Assembly: GCA_004431415.1 (NCBI GenBank)
Contig: QPMI01000406.1
Span: 1 to 64,000 of the forward strand
DNA: 64,000 nt
Direction: 5' to 3'
Origin: Cyanophora paradoxa
Lineage: Eukaryota > Glaucocystophyceae > Cyanophorales > Cyanophoraceae
The notes below the pieces were generated by a model. It was not told the origin of the DNA, did not search any database, and saw only the letters and a list, made by a program, of their open reading frames with translations. Numbering within the stretch: position 1 is the stretch's first letter; each line of letters begins with the position of its first letter. The position numbers and the translations under genes are program-made. Shown in pieces: positions 1 to 11,505 of this stretch.

Positions 1-560
1 GGAACCGCTGCGAGATGGCCCGCTGGCGCGTCGCGCTGCGGCCCCGTGCTCGGAGTTCCGGGGACCGCTGGCGCGGCGCGCCGCGGTCCCGGCTGCCCGC
101 AGGCCCCGGCCGCGCCCGCGGCCGGCGAGCTCCACCCGGAGTACGGCCTCGCTGGCGGAACCGCTGCGAGATGGCCGCTGGCGCGTGTCGCGCTGCGGGC
201 CCCGTGCTCGGAGTTCCGGGGACCGCTGGCGCGGCGCGCCGCGGTTCCGGCCTGCCCGCGGCCCCGGCCGCGCCCGCGGCCGGCGAGCTCCACCCCGGAG
301 TACGGCCTCGCTGGCGGAACCGCGCGAGATGGCCGCTGGCGCGTCGCGCTGCGGGCCCGTGCTCGGAGTTCCGGGGACCGCTGGCGCGGCGCGCCGCGGT
401 CCCGGCCTGCCCGCAGGCCCGGCCGCGCCGCGGCCGGCGAGCTCCACCCGAGTATGTACGGCTCGCTGGCGGAACGCTGCGAGATGGCCGCTGGCGCTCG
501 CCGCTGCGGGCCCGTCCTCGGATCTAGTTCCGGGGACCGCTGGCGCGGTCGCTCTGCAGG
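1..560. repeat. ~157-bp GC-rich tandem repeat, about 3.5 copies
   Basis: The phrase GGAACCGCTGCGAGATGG recurs near 1, 157, 316 and 471, giving unit lengths of about 155 to 159 bases. Each unit also carries GTTCCGGGGACCGCTGG and a GAGCTCCACCC block. Open frames through it are only a by-product of stop-poor GC-rich DNA and shift frame between units. The array is cut by the left edge of the window, so its full length is unknown. The last copy decays from about 500. Confidence 0.85.
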
Positions 561-1300
561 CCCCGCGGCCGCACTCCGTCGGAGTGCCCGCTGCGCATGC
601 AGCCTCGCGATCGATCGCGATCGCAGAGTGTTTTGTTTTTGTTTGTCTGTGGTCGATTTTAATCAATTCAATGGTTGACTCGACTAAAGAAACAAAACAA
701 ACAAAAAAAAACGTCCCGGCCGGACCGGCGGACCGCGAGGGCGCGAACCCGCGGGCCGCGCCGCGGCCGCGCGCGCGGGCCGGCGCGGCCCGCGCGGCCC
801 GCGGCGCGGCGGCCGCCGGGCGCGGCCGCGCGCGGCGCGCGCCGCGCAGTCTCCGCGGCGAGGCTCGCTAGCCTTGAAGCTGCCAGGCTGGTGCTTCCGG
901 CCCAAGTTCGGGCGCTTCCGCGCGCGCTCAGAATCCGCTGCCGCAGGCTCTAGCTAGGCCGCAGCGCGCATCAGCCGCTGAGCAGCGCCGCGGCGCATCG
1001 CCGCATGCCCGCGCCATGCCGGCCGCACGTAAGCTAGTCCTCAGTACTACTAGTAGTACTGCAGCCCCGTGCGCGTGCGAGTCAGATCGGACTCAGCCGA
1101 CACCGCGGCGCCCGACACCACAGCGCTGAGCTGCAGCTACAACTGCCAGGCTGGCACTTCCGCTGCCGCAGTGCTGTCGCTGGCGCGTTGCGCTGCGGAC
1201 TACAGCCTCGCTGGCACTCTAGATCTCGCTGCGAGTCGGCCGCTGGCGGCCTTCGCGCATCGCGCCGCGCCTCGCGCGCCCCACGCCGCCGCTCGACCCG
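561..1300. other. Gene-free spacer between the two tandem arrays
   Basis: I see no supportable gene. The stretch starts with a T-rich block (about 628-648) and a matching A-rich block (about 688-712) that could pair imperfectly, then about 130 bases of nearly pure CpG-rich sequence (720-860), then a perfect 20-base palindrome at 1042-1061. The first recognisable 140-bp repeat units follow. Confidence 0.5.
1042..1061. other. Perfect 20-base palindrome
   Basis: The sequence CAGTACTACTAGTAGTACTG equals its own reverse complement. It is an AT-balanced island in very GC-rich surroundings, between two tandem arrays, so it is not explained by base composition. It could be a dimeric protein-binding site or a cruciform-forming site; nothing in the sequence decides this. 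Confidence 0.7.
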
Positions 1301-4300
1301 CCGCCGCCGCATAACCTGCTTGCGCAGGGCGGGCGGCCGCTGGCTCGACCGCGGCGCTCTCCGGCGGGAGCCTGGGCCCCACCTCCACGGCTCCGCCCGA
1401 GGTCCGAAAGCGACCTCGCGCGGCCCCGCACCGCGCTCGACCGCCACCGCCGCCTGACCTGCTTGCGCAGGCGGGCCGGCCGCAGGCTCGCCTGCAGCGC
1501 CTCCGGCTGAGCCCTTGGGCTCCACTCCGCCCGAGGTCCGTAGCGACCTCGCGCGGCCCGCGGCCGCCGCTTTACCGCCGCCGCCGCATAACCTGCTTGC
1601 GCAGGGCAGGCCGCCGCTGGCTCGCATGCAGCGCTCCCGCTGGAGCCAAGGCTCCACCTCCGCCCGAGGTCTGCAGCGACCTCGCGCGGCCCGGCAACGC
1701 CGCCGGCTCGCGCCTCCGCTGACTGCTGGCGCAGGGCGGGCGGCGAGGTCCAAAAATCGACCTCGCGCAGCCCCGCATCACCGCTCGACCGCCGCCGCTG
1801 CTGACCTGCTTGCCAAGGCGGCCGGCCGCTGGCTCGCATATAACACTCCCGGGCTGGAGCCCAGGGCCCACCTCCGCCCGAGGTCCGTCACGGCCTCGCG
1901 CGGCCCCGCGCTGCCGCTCGACCGCGCCGCCGCATAACCTGCTTGCGCAGGGCGGGCCGGCCGCTGGCTCGACCGCGGCGCCCTCCGGCGGGAGCCCAGG
2001 GCTCCACCTCCGCCAGAGGTCCGTCACGGCCTCGCGCGGCCCCACACTGCCGCTCGACCCGCCGCCGCCGCATAACCTGCTTGCGCAGGGCGGGCCGGCC
2101 GCTGGCTCGACCGCGGCGCCCTCCGGCGGGAGCCCAGGGCTCCACCTCCGCCAGAGGTCCGTCACGGCCTCGCGCGGCCCCACACTGCCGCTCGACCCGC
2201 CGCCGCCGCATAACCTGCTTGCGCAGGGCAGGCCGGCCGCTGGCTCGCATGCAGCGCTCCCCGGCTGGAGCCCAAGGCTCCACCTCCGCCCCGAGGTCTG
2301 CAGCGACCTCGCGCGGCCCGGCAACGCCGCCCGGCTCGCCGCCTCCGCCTGACCTGCTGGCGCAGGGCGGGCCGGCGAGGTCCAAAAATCGACCTCGCGC
2401 AGCCCCGCATCACGCTCGACCGCCGCCGCTGCCTGACCTGCTTGCCAAGGCGGGCCGGCGCTGGCTCGCATATAACACTCCGGGCTGGAGCCAGGGCCCC
2501 ACCTCCGCCCGAGGTCCGTCACGGCCTCGCGCGGCCCGCGCTGCCGCTCGACCGCCGCCGCCGCATAACCTGCTTGCGCAGGGCGGGCCGGCCGCTGGCT
2601 CGACCGCGGCGCCTCCGGCGGGAGCCCAGGGCTCCACCTCCGCCAGAGGTCCGTCACGGCCTCGCGCGCCCCGCGCTGCCGCTCGACCCGCCGCCGCCGC
2701 ATAACCTGCCTGCGCAGGGCCGGCCGCTGGCTCGCATGCAGCGCCCCCGGCTGGAGCCCAGGGCTCCGCTCCGCCCCGAGGTCCGTCACGGCTTCGCGCG
2801 GCCCGCGCTGCCGCTCGACCTGCCGCCGCCGCGTAACCTGCTTGCGCAGGGCGGGTTGGCCGCTGGCTCGCATGCAGCGCCCCCCGGCCGGAGCCCAGGG
2901 ATCCACCCCCGCCCGAGGTCCGTTCACGGCCTCGCGCGGCCCGCGCTGCCGCTCGACCCGCCGCCACCGCATAACCTGCTTGCGTAGGACGGGCCGGCCG
3001 CGGGCTCGCATACCGCGCTCCCCGGCTGGAGTCCAGGGCGCCACCTCCGCCCCGAGGTCCGTCACGGCTCGCGCGGCCCCGCGCCGCCGCTCGACCGGCC
3101 GCCGCCGCATCACCTGCTCGCGCAGGGCGGGCCGGCCGCTGGCTCGCATGCAGCGCCCCGGCTGGAGCCCAGGGCGCCGCCTCCGCCCCGAGGTCCGTCA
3201 CGGCCTCGCGCGGCCCGCGCTGCCGCTCGACTCGCCGCCGCGCATACCCTGCTTACGCAGGGCGGGCCGGCCGCTGGCTCGCATGCAGCGCTCCCCGGCT
3301 GGACCCCAGGGCTCCACCGCTGCCCCGAGGTCCGTAGCGACCTCGCGCGGCCCCGCGCCGCCGCTTTACCCGCCGCCGCCGCATAACCTGCTTGCGCAGG
3401 GCAGGCCGGCCGTGGGCTCGCATGCAGCGCCCCCCGGCTGGAGCCCAGGGCTCCGCCGCTGCCCCGAGGTCCGTCACGGCTTCGCGCGGCCCCGCGCTGC
3501 CGCTCGACTCGCCGCCGCCGCATACCCTGCTTGCGCAGGGCGGGCCGGCCGCTGGCTCGCATGCAGCGCTCCCCGGCTGGACCCCAGGGCTCCACCGCTG
3601 CCCCGAGGTCCGTCACGGCCTCGCGCAGCCCCGCGCTGCCGCTCGACCGGCCGCCGCCGCATAACCTGCTTGCGCAGGGCAGGCCGGCCGCGGGCTCGCA
3701 TGCAGCGCTCCCCGGCTGGAGCCCAGGGCTCCACCGCTGCCCCGAGGTCCTTCACGGCCTCGCGCGGCCCCGCGCTGCAGCTCGGCGTACCGCCACTGCC
3801 TGACCTGCTGGCGCAGGGCGGGCCGGCCGTTGGCTCGTCCGCCGCGCTCTCCGGCTGGAGCTCAAGGCTCCACCGCCGCCCCGAGGTCCGTCACGGCTTC
3901 GCGCGGCCCCGCGCTGCCGCTCGACCGGCCGCCGCCGCATAACCTGCTTGCGCAGGGCGGGCCGGCCGCTGGCTCGCATGCAGCGCTCCCCAGCTGGAGC
4001 CCAGGGCTCCACCTTCGCCCCGAGGCCTGTCAAGGCCTCGCGCGGCCCCGCGCTGCCGCTCGACCCGCCGCCGCCGCATTACCTGCCTGCGCAGGGCCGG
4101 CCGCTGGCTCGCGGCTCGCATGCAGCGCCCCCCGGCTGGAGCCCAGGGCTCCGCCTCCGCCCCGAGATCCGTCACGGCTTCGCGCGGCCCCGCGCTGCCG
4201 CTCGACTCGCCGCCGCCGCATACCCTGCTTGCGCAGGGCGGGCCGGCCGCTGGCTCGCATGCAGCGCTCCCCAGCTGGAGCCCAGGGCTCCACCTTCGCC

Positions 4301-7000
4301 CCGAGGTCAGTCACGGCCTCGTGCAGCCCCGCGCTGCTGCTCGACCCGCCGCCACCGTAGAACCTGCTTGCGCAGGGCGGGTTGGCCGCTGGCTCGCATG
4401 CAGCGCCCCCCGGCTGGAGTCCAGGGCGCCACCTCCGCCCCGAGGTCCGTCACGGCCTCGCGCAGCCCCGCACTGCTGCTCGACCTGCCGCCGCCGCATA
4501 ACCTGCTTGCGCAGGGCAGGCCGGCCGCGGACTCGCATGCAGCGCTCCCCGGCTGGACCCCAGGGCTCCACCCCTGCCCCGAGGTCCTTCACGGCCTCGC
4601 GCGGCCCCGCGCTGCAGCTCGGCGTACCGCCACTGCCTGACCTGCTGGCGCAGGGCGGGCCGGCCGTTGGCTCGTCCGCCGCGCTCTCCGGCTGGAGCTC
4701 AAGGCTCCACCGCCGCCCCGAGGTCCGTCACGGCTTCGCGAGGCCCCGCGCTGCCGCTCGACCGGCCGCTGCCGCATCACCTGCTTGCGCAGGGCGGGCC
4801 GGCCGCTGGCTCGCATGCAGCGCCCCCCGGCTGGAGCCCAGGGCTCCGCCGCTGCCCCGAGGTCCGTCACGGCTTCGCGCGGCCCCGCGCTGCCGCTCGA
4901 CCCGCCGCCGCCGCATAACCAGCCTGCGCAGGGCCGGCCGCTGGCTCGCATGCAGCGCCCCCCGGCTGGAGCCCAGGGCTCCTCCTCCGCCCCGAGGTCC
5001 GTCACGGCTTCGCGCGGCCCCGCGCTGCCGCTCGACTCGCCGCCGCCGCATACCCTGCTTGCGCAGGGCAGGCCGGCCGCGGGCTTGCATGCAGCGCTCC
5101 CCGGCTGGACCCCAGGGCTCCACCTTCGCCCCGAGGTCCTTCACGGCCTCGCGCGGCCCCGCGTTGCAGCTCGGCGTACCGCCACTGCCTGACCTGCTGG
5201 CGCAGGGCGGGCCGGCCGTTGGCTCGTCCGCCGCGCTCTCCGGCTGGAGCTCAAGGCTCTACCGCCGCCCCGAGGTCCGTCACGGCTTCGCGCGGCCCCG
5301 CGCTGCCGCTCGACCGGCCGCTGCCGCATCACCTGCTGGCGCAGGGCGGGCCGGCCGCTGGCTCGTCCGCCGCGCTCTCCGGCCTGGAACCCAGGGCTCC
5401 ACCTCCACCCCAAGGTCCGTTCACGGCCTCGCACGGCCCCACGCCACCACCCGGCTTGCCGCCGCCGCCTGACCTGCGGGTGCAGGGCGGGCCGGCCGCT
5501 GGCCCGCCCACCGCGCTCTCCTGCTGGAGCTCAAGGCTCCACCACCTCCCCGAGGTCTGCAGCGACCTCGCGCGGCCCGGCGCCGCCGCCCGGCTCGCTG
5601 CCTCCGCCTGACCGGCTGGCACAGGGCGGGCGGACCTTAGCCTGTCCGCGGCCGTCGGACGTTTCCTGGCTGGAGCTCAAGGCTCCGCCACCGCCCAAGG
5701 CGGGCCGGCCGGTGGACCGCGCGCAGCGCCTCCTGCGGTAGCTAAAAACTCCGCCTCCGCCCGAAGGTCCGTAGCGGCCTCGCGATCGCGCGGTCCGCGC
5801 CGCCGCTCTACCGCTACCGCCGTCAGACCTACTCGCGAAGGGCAGGCCGGTCGCTGGCTCGCCAGCAGCGCTCTCCTGCTGGAGCTCAAGCCTCCACCAC
5901 CGCCCGAGGTCTGCAGCGACTCGCACGGCCCCGCGCCGCCGCTCGCTCTCCGCCGCCGCCTCGCCTGCTGGCGCAGGGCGGGCCAGCCTCTGGCTCGCCC
6001 GCGTCGCCCCCTGCTGGAGCTCAAGGCTCCTTCGCGACCCGAGGTCCGTCACGGCCTCGCGCGGCCCGCGCCGCCGCTCGACCCGCCGCCGCCGCTTATC
6101 CTGCTTGCGCAGGGCGGGCCGGCCCCTGGCTCGCCCGCAAGGCCCCCTGGCTGAAGCTCCAGGCCCCGCCATTAAACCGAGGTCTACTGCGACCTCGCGT
6201 GGCCCCGCGCCGCCGCTCGGCTCGCCGCCGCCACCTGACCTGCTTGCGCAGGGCGGGCCGGCCGCTGGCTCGCCCGCAGCGCCTCCTACTGAAGCTCAAA
6301 GCTCCGCCGCCGCCCCAAGGTCCGTGGCGACCTCGCGTGGCCCCATGCCACAGCTTGGCTCGCCACCGCCGCCTGACCTGCGTACGCAAGGCGGGCCGGC
6401 CTCTGGCATGCCCGCGGCGCTCCCGGCTGGAGCGCGAGGCTCCACCACCTCCCCGAGGTCTGACGCGACCTCGCGCGGCCCACACTACCGCTCGGCCCGC
6501 TGCCATCGCTCCCCCAGCTTGCGTCGGGAGGGCCGGCCTCTAGCTCGCCCGCGACGCTTCCTGGCTGGAGCTCAAGGCTCCACCCCCACCCCGAGGTCTG
6601 CAGCGACTTCGCGCGTTCCCGCGCCGCCACTGAGCTCGCCGCCGCCGCATAACCTGCTTGCGAAGGGCGGGCCGGCCTCTGGCTCGCCAGCAGCGCTCTC
6701 CTGCTGGAGCTCATGACCCCACCACCGCCCCGAGGTCCGCAACGACCTCGCGCGGCCCCAAGCCGCCGCCGCCTCGCCTGCTGGCGCAGGGTGGGCTGAC
6801 CGCTGGCTCGCCCGCGGTGCTGTTCCACGGGCGCTCCAGGCCCTGAGGCCCCGCGACCGCTCCCGCGGTCTTATGCGGCCCCCACCTCCGCGCGGCGCGC
6901 TTCCGCCGCCTAACCTGCTTGCACAGGGCAGGACGGTGGTGGGCTCGCTTTCGGTGCTCACCGGCTGGGATGGTTTTAGATTCCGCCGCGGCCCGAGGCC
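1300..7000. repeat. ~140-bp GC-rich satellite-like array, about 40 copies
   Basis: A unit of about 138-142 bases repeats head to tail. Landmarks in each unit are ATAACCTGCTTGCGCAGGGC, a GCTGGCTCGCATGCAGCGC block, CCGAGGTCCGTCACGGCCTC and GCGCTGCCGCTCGACC. Copies between about 3,000 and 5,300 are the most uniform. Units from 5,300 to 7,000 diverge progressively, and units before 3,000 show many single C or G losses. Some variants alternate in a higher-order pattern, such as the unit ending GCTCGGCGTACCGCCACTGC near 3780, 4618 and 5170. Long open frames on both strands here follow the repeat and are not genes. Confidence 0.9.
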
Positions 7001-7444
7001 CGTAACGGCCTCGCGCGACTTCACGCCGACGCGCAGTGCGACCGCCTTGCCCGCCCTCCACCCGTAGCGCGCCCCTGGCCCGCACCGCCCAGCATGACTT
7101 GTCGGCGGCGGGGATCTGGCGGCGCCACTATCCAGCGCCGCCCCGGTTCGTCGACTGTCCCATAGGGGTACGGCGAGAACCCCCCAGCCTTCTGTGCCGG
7201 CTCGTTACCTCGGGCGTTTTGGCCCGCCCCGGCCCCATGTTGTTTGTCCGAATTCACGCTCTCTGCCCGTTCCTCCTGCAGCGCAGTGCGCTGGGGGAGG
7301 GAGGCCTAGCGTCTGGGACACGTGGGGTGGCAGGGGAAGGAGGAAGGAGAGGGGGGGAAGGGGGGAGGGCGAAACAACCTTCGCCCTCTTGCTCACTTTG
7401 TTCCTATGTATGCTATTCTGGCTGGCTGTGACCTGACTCTTGTT
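7001..7444. other. Gene-free flank of the satellite
   Basis: The repeat signature fades out here. The stretch holds a purine-rich run (about 7,325-7,370, G and GGA tracts) and no reading frame that resembles a known protein. I see no RNA gene. Confidence 0.4.
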
Positions 7445-7995
7445 TGGTAGGGGTACTGCATTCGTGCTGCGTTCGCTACGCTCACCCCGCGGCCTCCGGC
7501 GGCGGTACCCGGCTTCGGATCCCCGAACCGGAAGAAACCGCGTACCCCTCCCCGGGGTACGCCGTTCGCCCCAACCGGCCCCACAAGGCGCGGCCCGAGG
7601 CCGAACGCGTACCCGGAGAGGGGTACGGCGTCAGAGCGGCCCCGATCAAGTGTACCCCGAGCGGGTACCCCGATCGGCCCCGCGACGGCCCGAGCGGAGT
7701 ACCCCGAACGGGGTACACCGTCTCGACCCGCAACGGCCCTCCCCGGGGTACAGGCGCCTAGCACGCTTACCCCGGAGAGTTCTTGTTCCGGAACTCGCAA
7801 GGGCGAGGCCGGAATGGCATACGGCGATCCGCCCTGGTCGATCGCCAACGTATTATGATACGTGGTTCCCGGGAAAGCAGCCTTGAGCTGCCGTACCTCA
7901 GGGCCCAACCCGATGCGCTATCCCGTGCATCTAGCTAAGTAGTGTCGGGCGTAAGATAGCTAGGTCTTCTGCATTCGAATGAAGCGAGGCGTAAA
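7445..7995 (+). repeat. Direct repeat, copy 1 (~551 bp)
   Basis: This block starts TGGTAGGGGTACTGCATTCG, ends GCATTCGAATGAAGCGAGGC plus GTAAA, and recurs almost identically at 8,974-9,532. Differences I could align are single C or G losses in this copy at short homopolymers. Internally it is full of GTACCCC/GGGGTAC inverted pairs. No coding sequence is supported in it. The direct-repeat geometry recalls long terminal repeats, but the interior lacks gag or pol and the ends are not the classical TG...CA. Confidence 0.85.
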
Positions 7996-8973
7996 TCGGG
8001 ATTTGCGCTCTCAATGCGTAAATCGAGTTTTGCGCCGACGGAATGCGAACAAAGAAGACCGTAGCCGAGCGCCAGGCACGAAAGAGCTGAGCGACTCGCT
8101 AGCCGCGGTAGCTAGCGGCGCGAGGCGAGCACGGGATTAGCAGCAGGCTGCTGCGAGCGCCCCGCAAGGGACTAGCTGAGCTAGCCGTTGGGCCGAGCCG
8201 GCGGGCTTGAAGCCGCCGAGCTCCGAGGGGTACGCTGATTCGGGGTTTCCCTTCACGCCCAGCTTCGCTCGCGGCCGCCCCAGGCCACGGAGCGACCAGC
8301 GGCGAAGCGAAATCGCTCCCGCCCACCTCCCCGCGATTTTTCCTTCCGGGGCGCCGAACCTCGCCACCCAGCGAGCCCCGGCACCGCGAAAAAGTTCGCG
8401 CAAAAAGGCAATGCATACGGCGACCAGCGCCAGCGTTCGCCGAGGGTATTATAATACGTGGTTCCTTGCCGTCTCCTGTGCACATGGTTCCGGACGCTAC
8501 TCCCGCTCGGTGCCGACCACCAGCGCGGACGTGGTCGTGCACAGCTGATCCGTGGTAATTTACAATGGTTCCGTCGAAGATTCGCGATCGGGCACGAACC
8601 GCGCAGACTCGGTGTACCGGTCGTGATTCGTGTTTCCACGCGCGTCCGCTGGACCCACTTGTGCCGGGCCGGGGTCCAGCGCGCCCCCCAGAAACAGTCG
8701 CGCGGCTTCGTGGAGAATCTCGAGTTTTTCCCGCTGGGTTTTACCCTGTTTTCCTCTGGACCCGCGGGTGCCGAGCCGGGGTCCAGCGCGCATGACCGTT
8801 ACGCGGTTTTCCCGCGGTAACTTGCTGGTTCTTCGAGTCTGCCGCCCCGGCGCGGGGGGAGACTTCGCGCATGATTCGGAGTCCTGGTGGTTTTTTGATG
8901 AGCCTCGGTTGTCGTACGTTGCACGACGCCTTGGTCTCATGGTCGTCTGCGGACGACGGGCACGCTACGCGTG
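7996..8973. other. Spacer between the two direct repeats
   Basis: No gene is supported. Immediately after copy 1 there are two near-palindromic 20-mers, GCGTAAATCGGGATTTGCGC (7,990-8,010) and GCGTAAATCGAGTTTTGCGC (8,016-8,036). At about 8,408-8,465 there is a diverged piece of the direct repeat (a GCATACGGCGA block followed by GTATTATAATACGTGGTTCC). Confidence 0.5.
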
Positions 8974-9532
8974 TGGTAGGGGGTACTGCATTCGTGCTGC
9001 GTTCGCTACGCTCACCCCCGCGGCCTCCGGCGGCGGTACCCGGCTTCGGATCCCCGAACCCGGAAGAAACCGCGTACCCCTCCCCGGGGTACGCCGTTCG
9101 CCCCAACCGGCCCCACAAGGCGCGGCCCGAGGCCGAACGCGTACCCCGGAGAGGGGTACGGCGTCAGAGCGGCCCCGATCAAGTGTACCCCCGAGCGGGG
9201 TACCCCGATCGGCCCCGCGACGGCCCCGAGCGGAGTACCCCCGAACGGGGTACACCGTCTCGACCCGCAACGGCCCTCCCCGGGGTACAGGCGCCTAGCA
9301 CGCTTACCCCGGAGAGTTCTTGTTCCGGAACTCGCAAGGGCGAGGCCGGAATGGCATACGGCGATCCGCCCTGGTCGATCGCCAACGTATTATGATACGT
9401 GGTTCCCGGGAAAGCAGCCTTGAGCTGCCGTACCTCAGGGCCCAACCCGATGCGCTATCCCGTGCATCTAGCTAAGTAGTGTCGGGCGTAAGATAGCTAG
9501 GTCTTCTGCATTCGAATGAAGCGAGGCGTAAA
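8974..9532 (+). repeat. Direct repeat, copy 2 (~559 bp)
   Basis: Near-identical to 7,445-7,995, in the same orientation and about 1.53 kb downstream. It is about 8 bases longer because several CCCC or GGGG runs keep one more base than in copy 1. It contains GTATTATGATACGTGGTTCC near its 3' third and ends in GCGAGGCGTAAA. Confidence 0.85.
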
Positions 9533-10114
9533 CGCGCAATCGTGAGACGCGCACAAGACAAGTCATGAACAGCATACGCACAAAGAAGCACGTATTCACT
9601 CGGCAAGTACATGCCAGGTGCAACTAAATGCAGCTCCGTGTCATCGGCCGCCATGATTATGAAGGAAGGCACCGCCGGATGGGTGCCCGGAGGGGCCGCT
9701 GGAAGGACCGCGGGAGGGGCCGCGGGAGGGGCCGCGGGAGGGGGCGCAGGCGGGGCCGAAGTGGGTGCCGCCGGGCGAGCTTGGATGACCGACGTGCTCG
9801 CCAGGACCGTCCTCGCCCCGCCGGGAGCCGATGCATATGGCGAGTTCAGGATGGGCGGCGCGCGCGGAGGCGGCGGCTGGCTCAAGACGGGAAGCTGAGG
9901 TGGATGGTTGGGACCCACGAAAGGCGAAGAAATGCTGCTTGTTCCTCGTACTAAGACGGCGCCTGGGACCGGTACCGCCGGAGGGCGCGGCGGCGCTGCC
10001 CTGTTGTCTCCGATGTACGCCAGGCCTTCCCAGAGCGCTTGGCCTCCCACCTCCTGGCGGCCCCCGCGCGTGAGTTGCGAAGACGGATCTAGAGGCGGTG
10101 CGGCGCGCTCATGA
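9533..10114. other. Downstream flank of the AP2 gene; possible further 3' exon
   Basis: On the minus strand this stretch is open and encodes Pro/Ala-rich sequence with a short GGGGCCGCGGGA-type repeat at about 9,693-9,756. It could be a further exon or the 3' UTR of the AP2 gene, but no conserved domain or clear splice junction settles it. I see no other feature. Confidence 0.3.
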
Positions 10115-11505
10115 TCACAGACCTTGGTCGACGCGCCCGACTCGACGTCCTGCGCGACGCGGACGATGATCATGAGTGCAAAGACGGGCGCGAATGGCAA
10201 CCGCAAGCGGTGAACTCGCCTTCGGACTCGCAGAAGCAGACGAAAGGGCGGCCGCCGCTGGCACCGCGCCCGCGGCTGCCAGAGGGGCCGCGGGAGGGGC
10301 CGCGGGAGGGGCTGCGGGAGGGGCCGTGCGAGGGGTCGCATCAGGAGCCGCAGGAGGGGCCACCAGAGGGGCCGCAGAGACCGCCGGAAGGGCAGCGGGA
10401 GGGGCCCTCAGAGGGGCCGATGCGGGAGGGACCGCGGGAGGGGCCGCGGCGCCGGCGGGAGCGGCTGCGGGAGGGGGCACAGGAGGGGTCGCGGGAAACG
10501 CCGCGGGTGAAGCTGGCGAAGGGGCCGCCTCAGGGGCTGCCCCAGGGGCCGCGGCCGGTCCAGTGCTCCGAACGAGGGCGCGAACTGCCGCGAAGAGAGC
10601 CTGGAAGTACCAGGGCTCGACTCGGTCCAGGGCCCCTTCCTCCAGCCTCGCAAAGAGAGGGTCGCTCTTCGACTCGCGCCACTCGAAGTTCAGATCGGCG
10701 TCCGTGGGGCCGTCGGTGTGCCCGTGCCGACGATCAAGCCACTGCGCGGCGAGAATGCATCGGTCCCGAAATATCGCCGCATCCTGCACCCGACCCGCGC
10801 GCGTTAGGGGTATGAGTGGGTCGAGGGGAGGGGTAGCTGAGAGCCAAAGGCGCCGCTGACCTCGTCGGTCTGCATGTCGATGGTTGCTTTGGCCGTCCGT
10901 CCGCGCCAGGGGAAGGAAAACCGGTACCCGCCTCCGGCGCACCGCCGCACGCCCTTGAGCTTGAGATTCGCGTGCTCGCCGCCGTCGTCGCTGTCGCTCT
11001 GATCGCTCCCGCCGCCGTCGCTCTGAGTCTCCGGGGCGGGTTGTGCAGGAGAAGACGGCGGCAACTTCGGGTTGAGGTCGGGCGGCGCTTGCGGATCCGG
11101 AGGCGGGCCCGCGGCGGGCGGGAGCGATCCTCCCGGCGGCGCCGGCGCTGAAGAGAGCGCCCCCACCGCTTCGGAGCCGGCGCTGCGGTCAGGAGCGTCC
11201 CGCAGTGCTGCAGCTGGGCTCGCGGCCGCCGCATCTTGGTTCGGACTGCCCGATGAAGCGCTGGCGGCGCCGGCGACCGTCGCCGGCGCGGGAGTCGATG
11301 CGATTGATGCGGAGCGGGCCGTTGCTAACGCTACAGCCGCCCATGAAAACGGCCAGGGCGTGTGGGTCGCCGCGGCCGGCGCCGACGCCGCGGCCGCGGT
11401 ACCGGCCGGCGCCGGCACCGCGGCCGGCGCCTCGGCTGGCGGCGGCGGGCTCTCCTCCGCCGGCTGGCTCGCAGGCGAGGCGATGCTGGATGACTGCGCG
11501 CCCAT
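10115..11505 (-). CDS. AP2/ERF-domain protein, two visible exons
   Basis: This is a putative nuclear DNA-binding protein. Exon 1 (11,505 to 10,861, 215 codons) starts MGAQSSS and is Ala/Pro-rich. It then gives the first half of an AP2-like fold: LKGVRRCAGGGYRFSF, then GRTAKATIDMQTDE. A GT-AG intron (GAG|GTCAGC ... GTGCAG|GATGCG) joins it in phase 0 to exon 2 at 10,783, which continues DAAIFRDRCILAAQWL and ends the domain at DADLNFEW. That is the usual AP2 pattern: KGVRR strands, then an AA..DR helix, then LNF. Exon 2 then runs through PPAAPPAAP low-complexity sequence to a stop at 10,115. The 3' end is uncertain, because a splice out of the low-complexity region is possible. Known family members are plant and algal transcription factors; the target is unknown. 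Confidence 0.65.
10262..10560. repeat. GGGGCCGCGGGA-type short tandem repeat inside the AP2 gene
   Basis: Imperfect 6- and 12-base periodicity on the plus strand (GAGGGGCCGCGGGAGGGGCC and variants) encodes the Pro/Ala-rich tail of the AP2 protein on the minus strand. It is probably polymorphic in length. Confidence 0.7.

Noticed and set aside
1572-5472. Long open frames (up to about 525 codons) on both strands of the satellite
   Set aside because: They follow the 140-bp unit, shift frame between units, overlap on both strands and have only Ala/Pro/Arg-rich repeat content. GC-rich DNA has few stops.
1-9500. CRISPR array
   Set aside because: Units are long, contiguous and without unique spacers, and the DNA is eukaryotic.
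7445-9532. LTR retrotransposon with the direct repeats as LTRs
   Set aside because: The 980-base interior has no gag, protease, reverse transcriptase or integrase sequence, and the repeat ends are not TG...CA. A non-autonomous element remains possible but is not shown.
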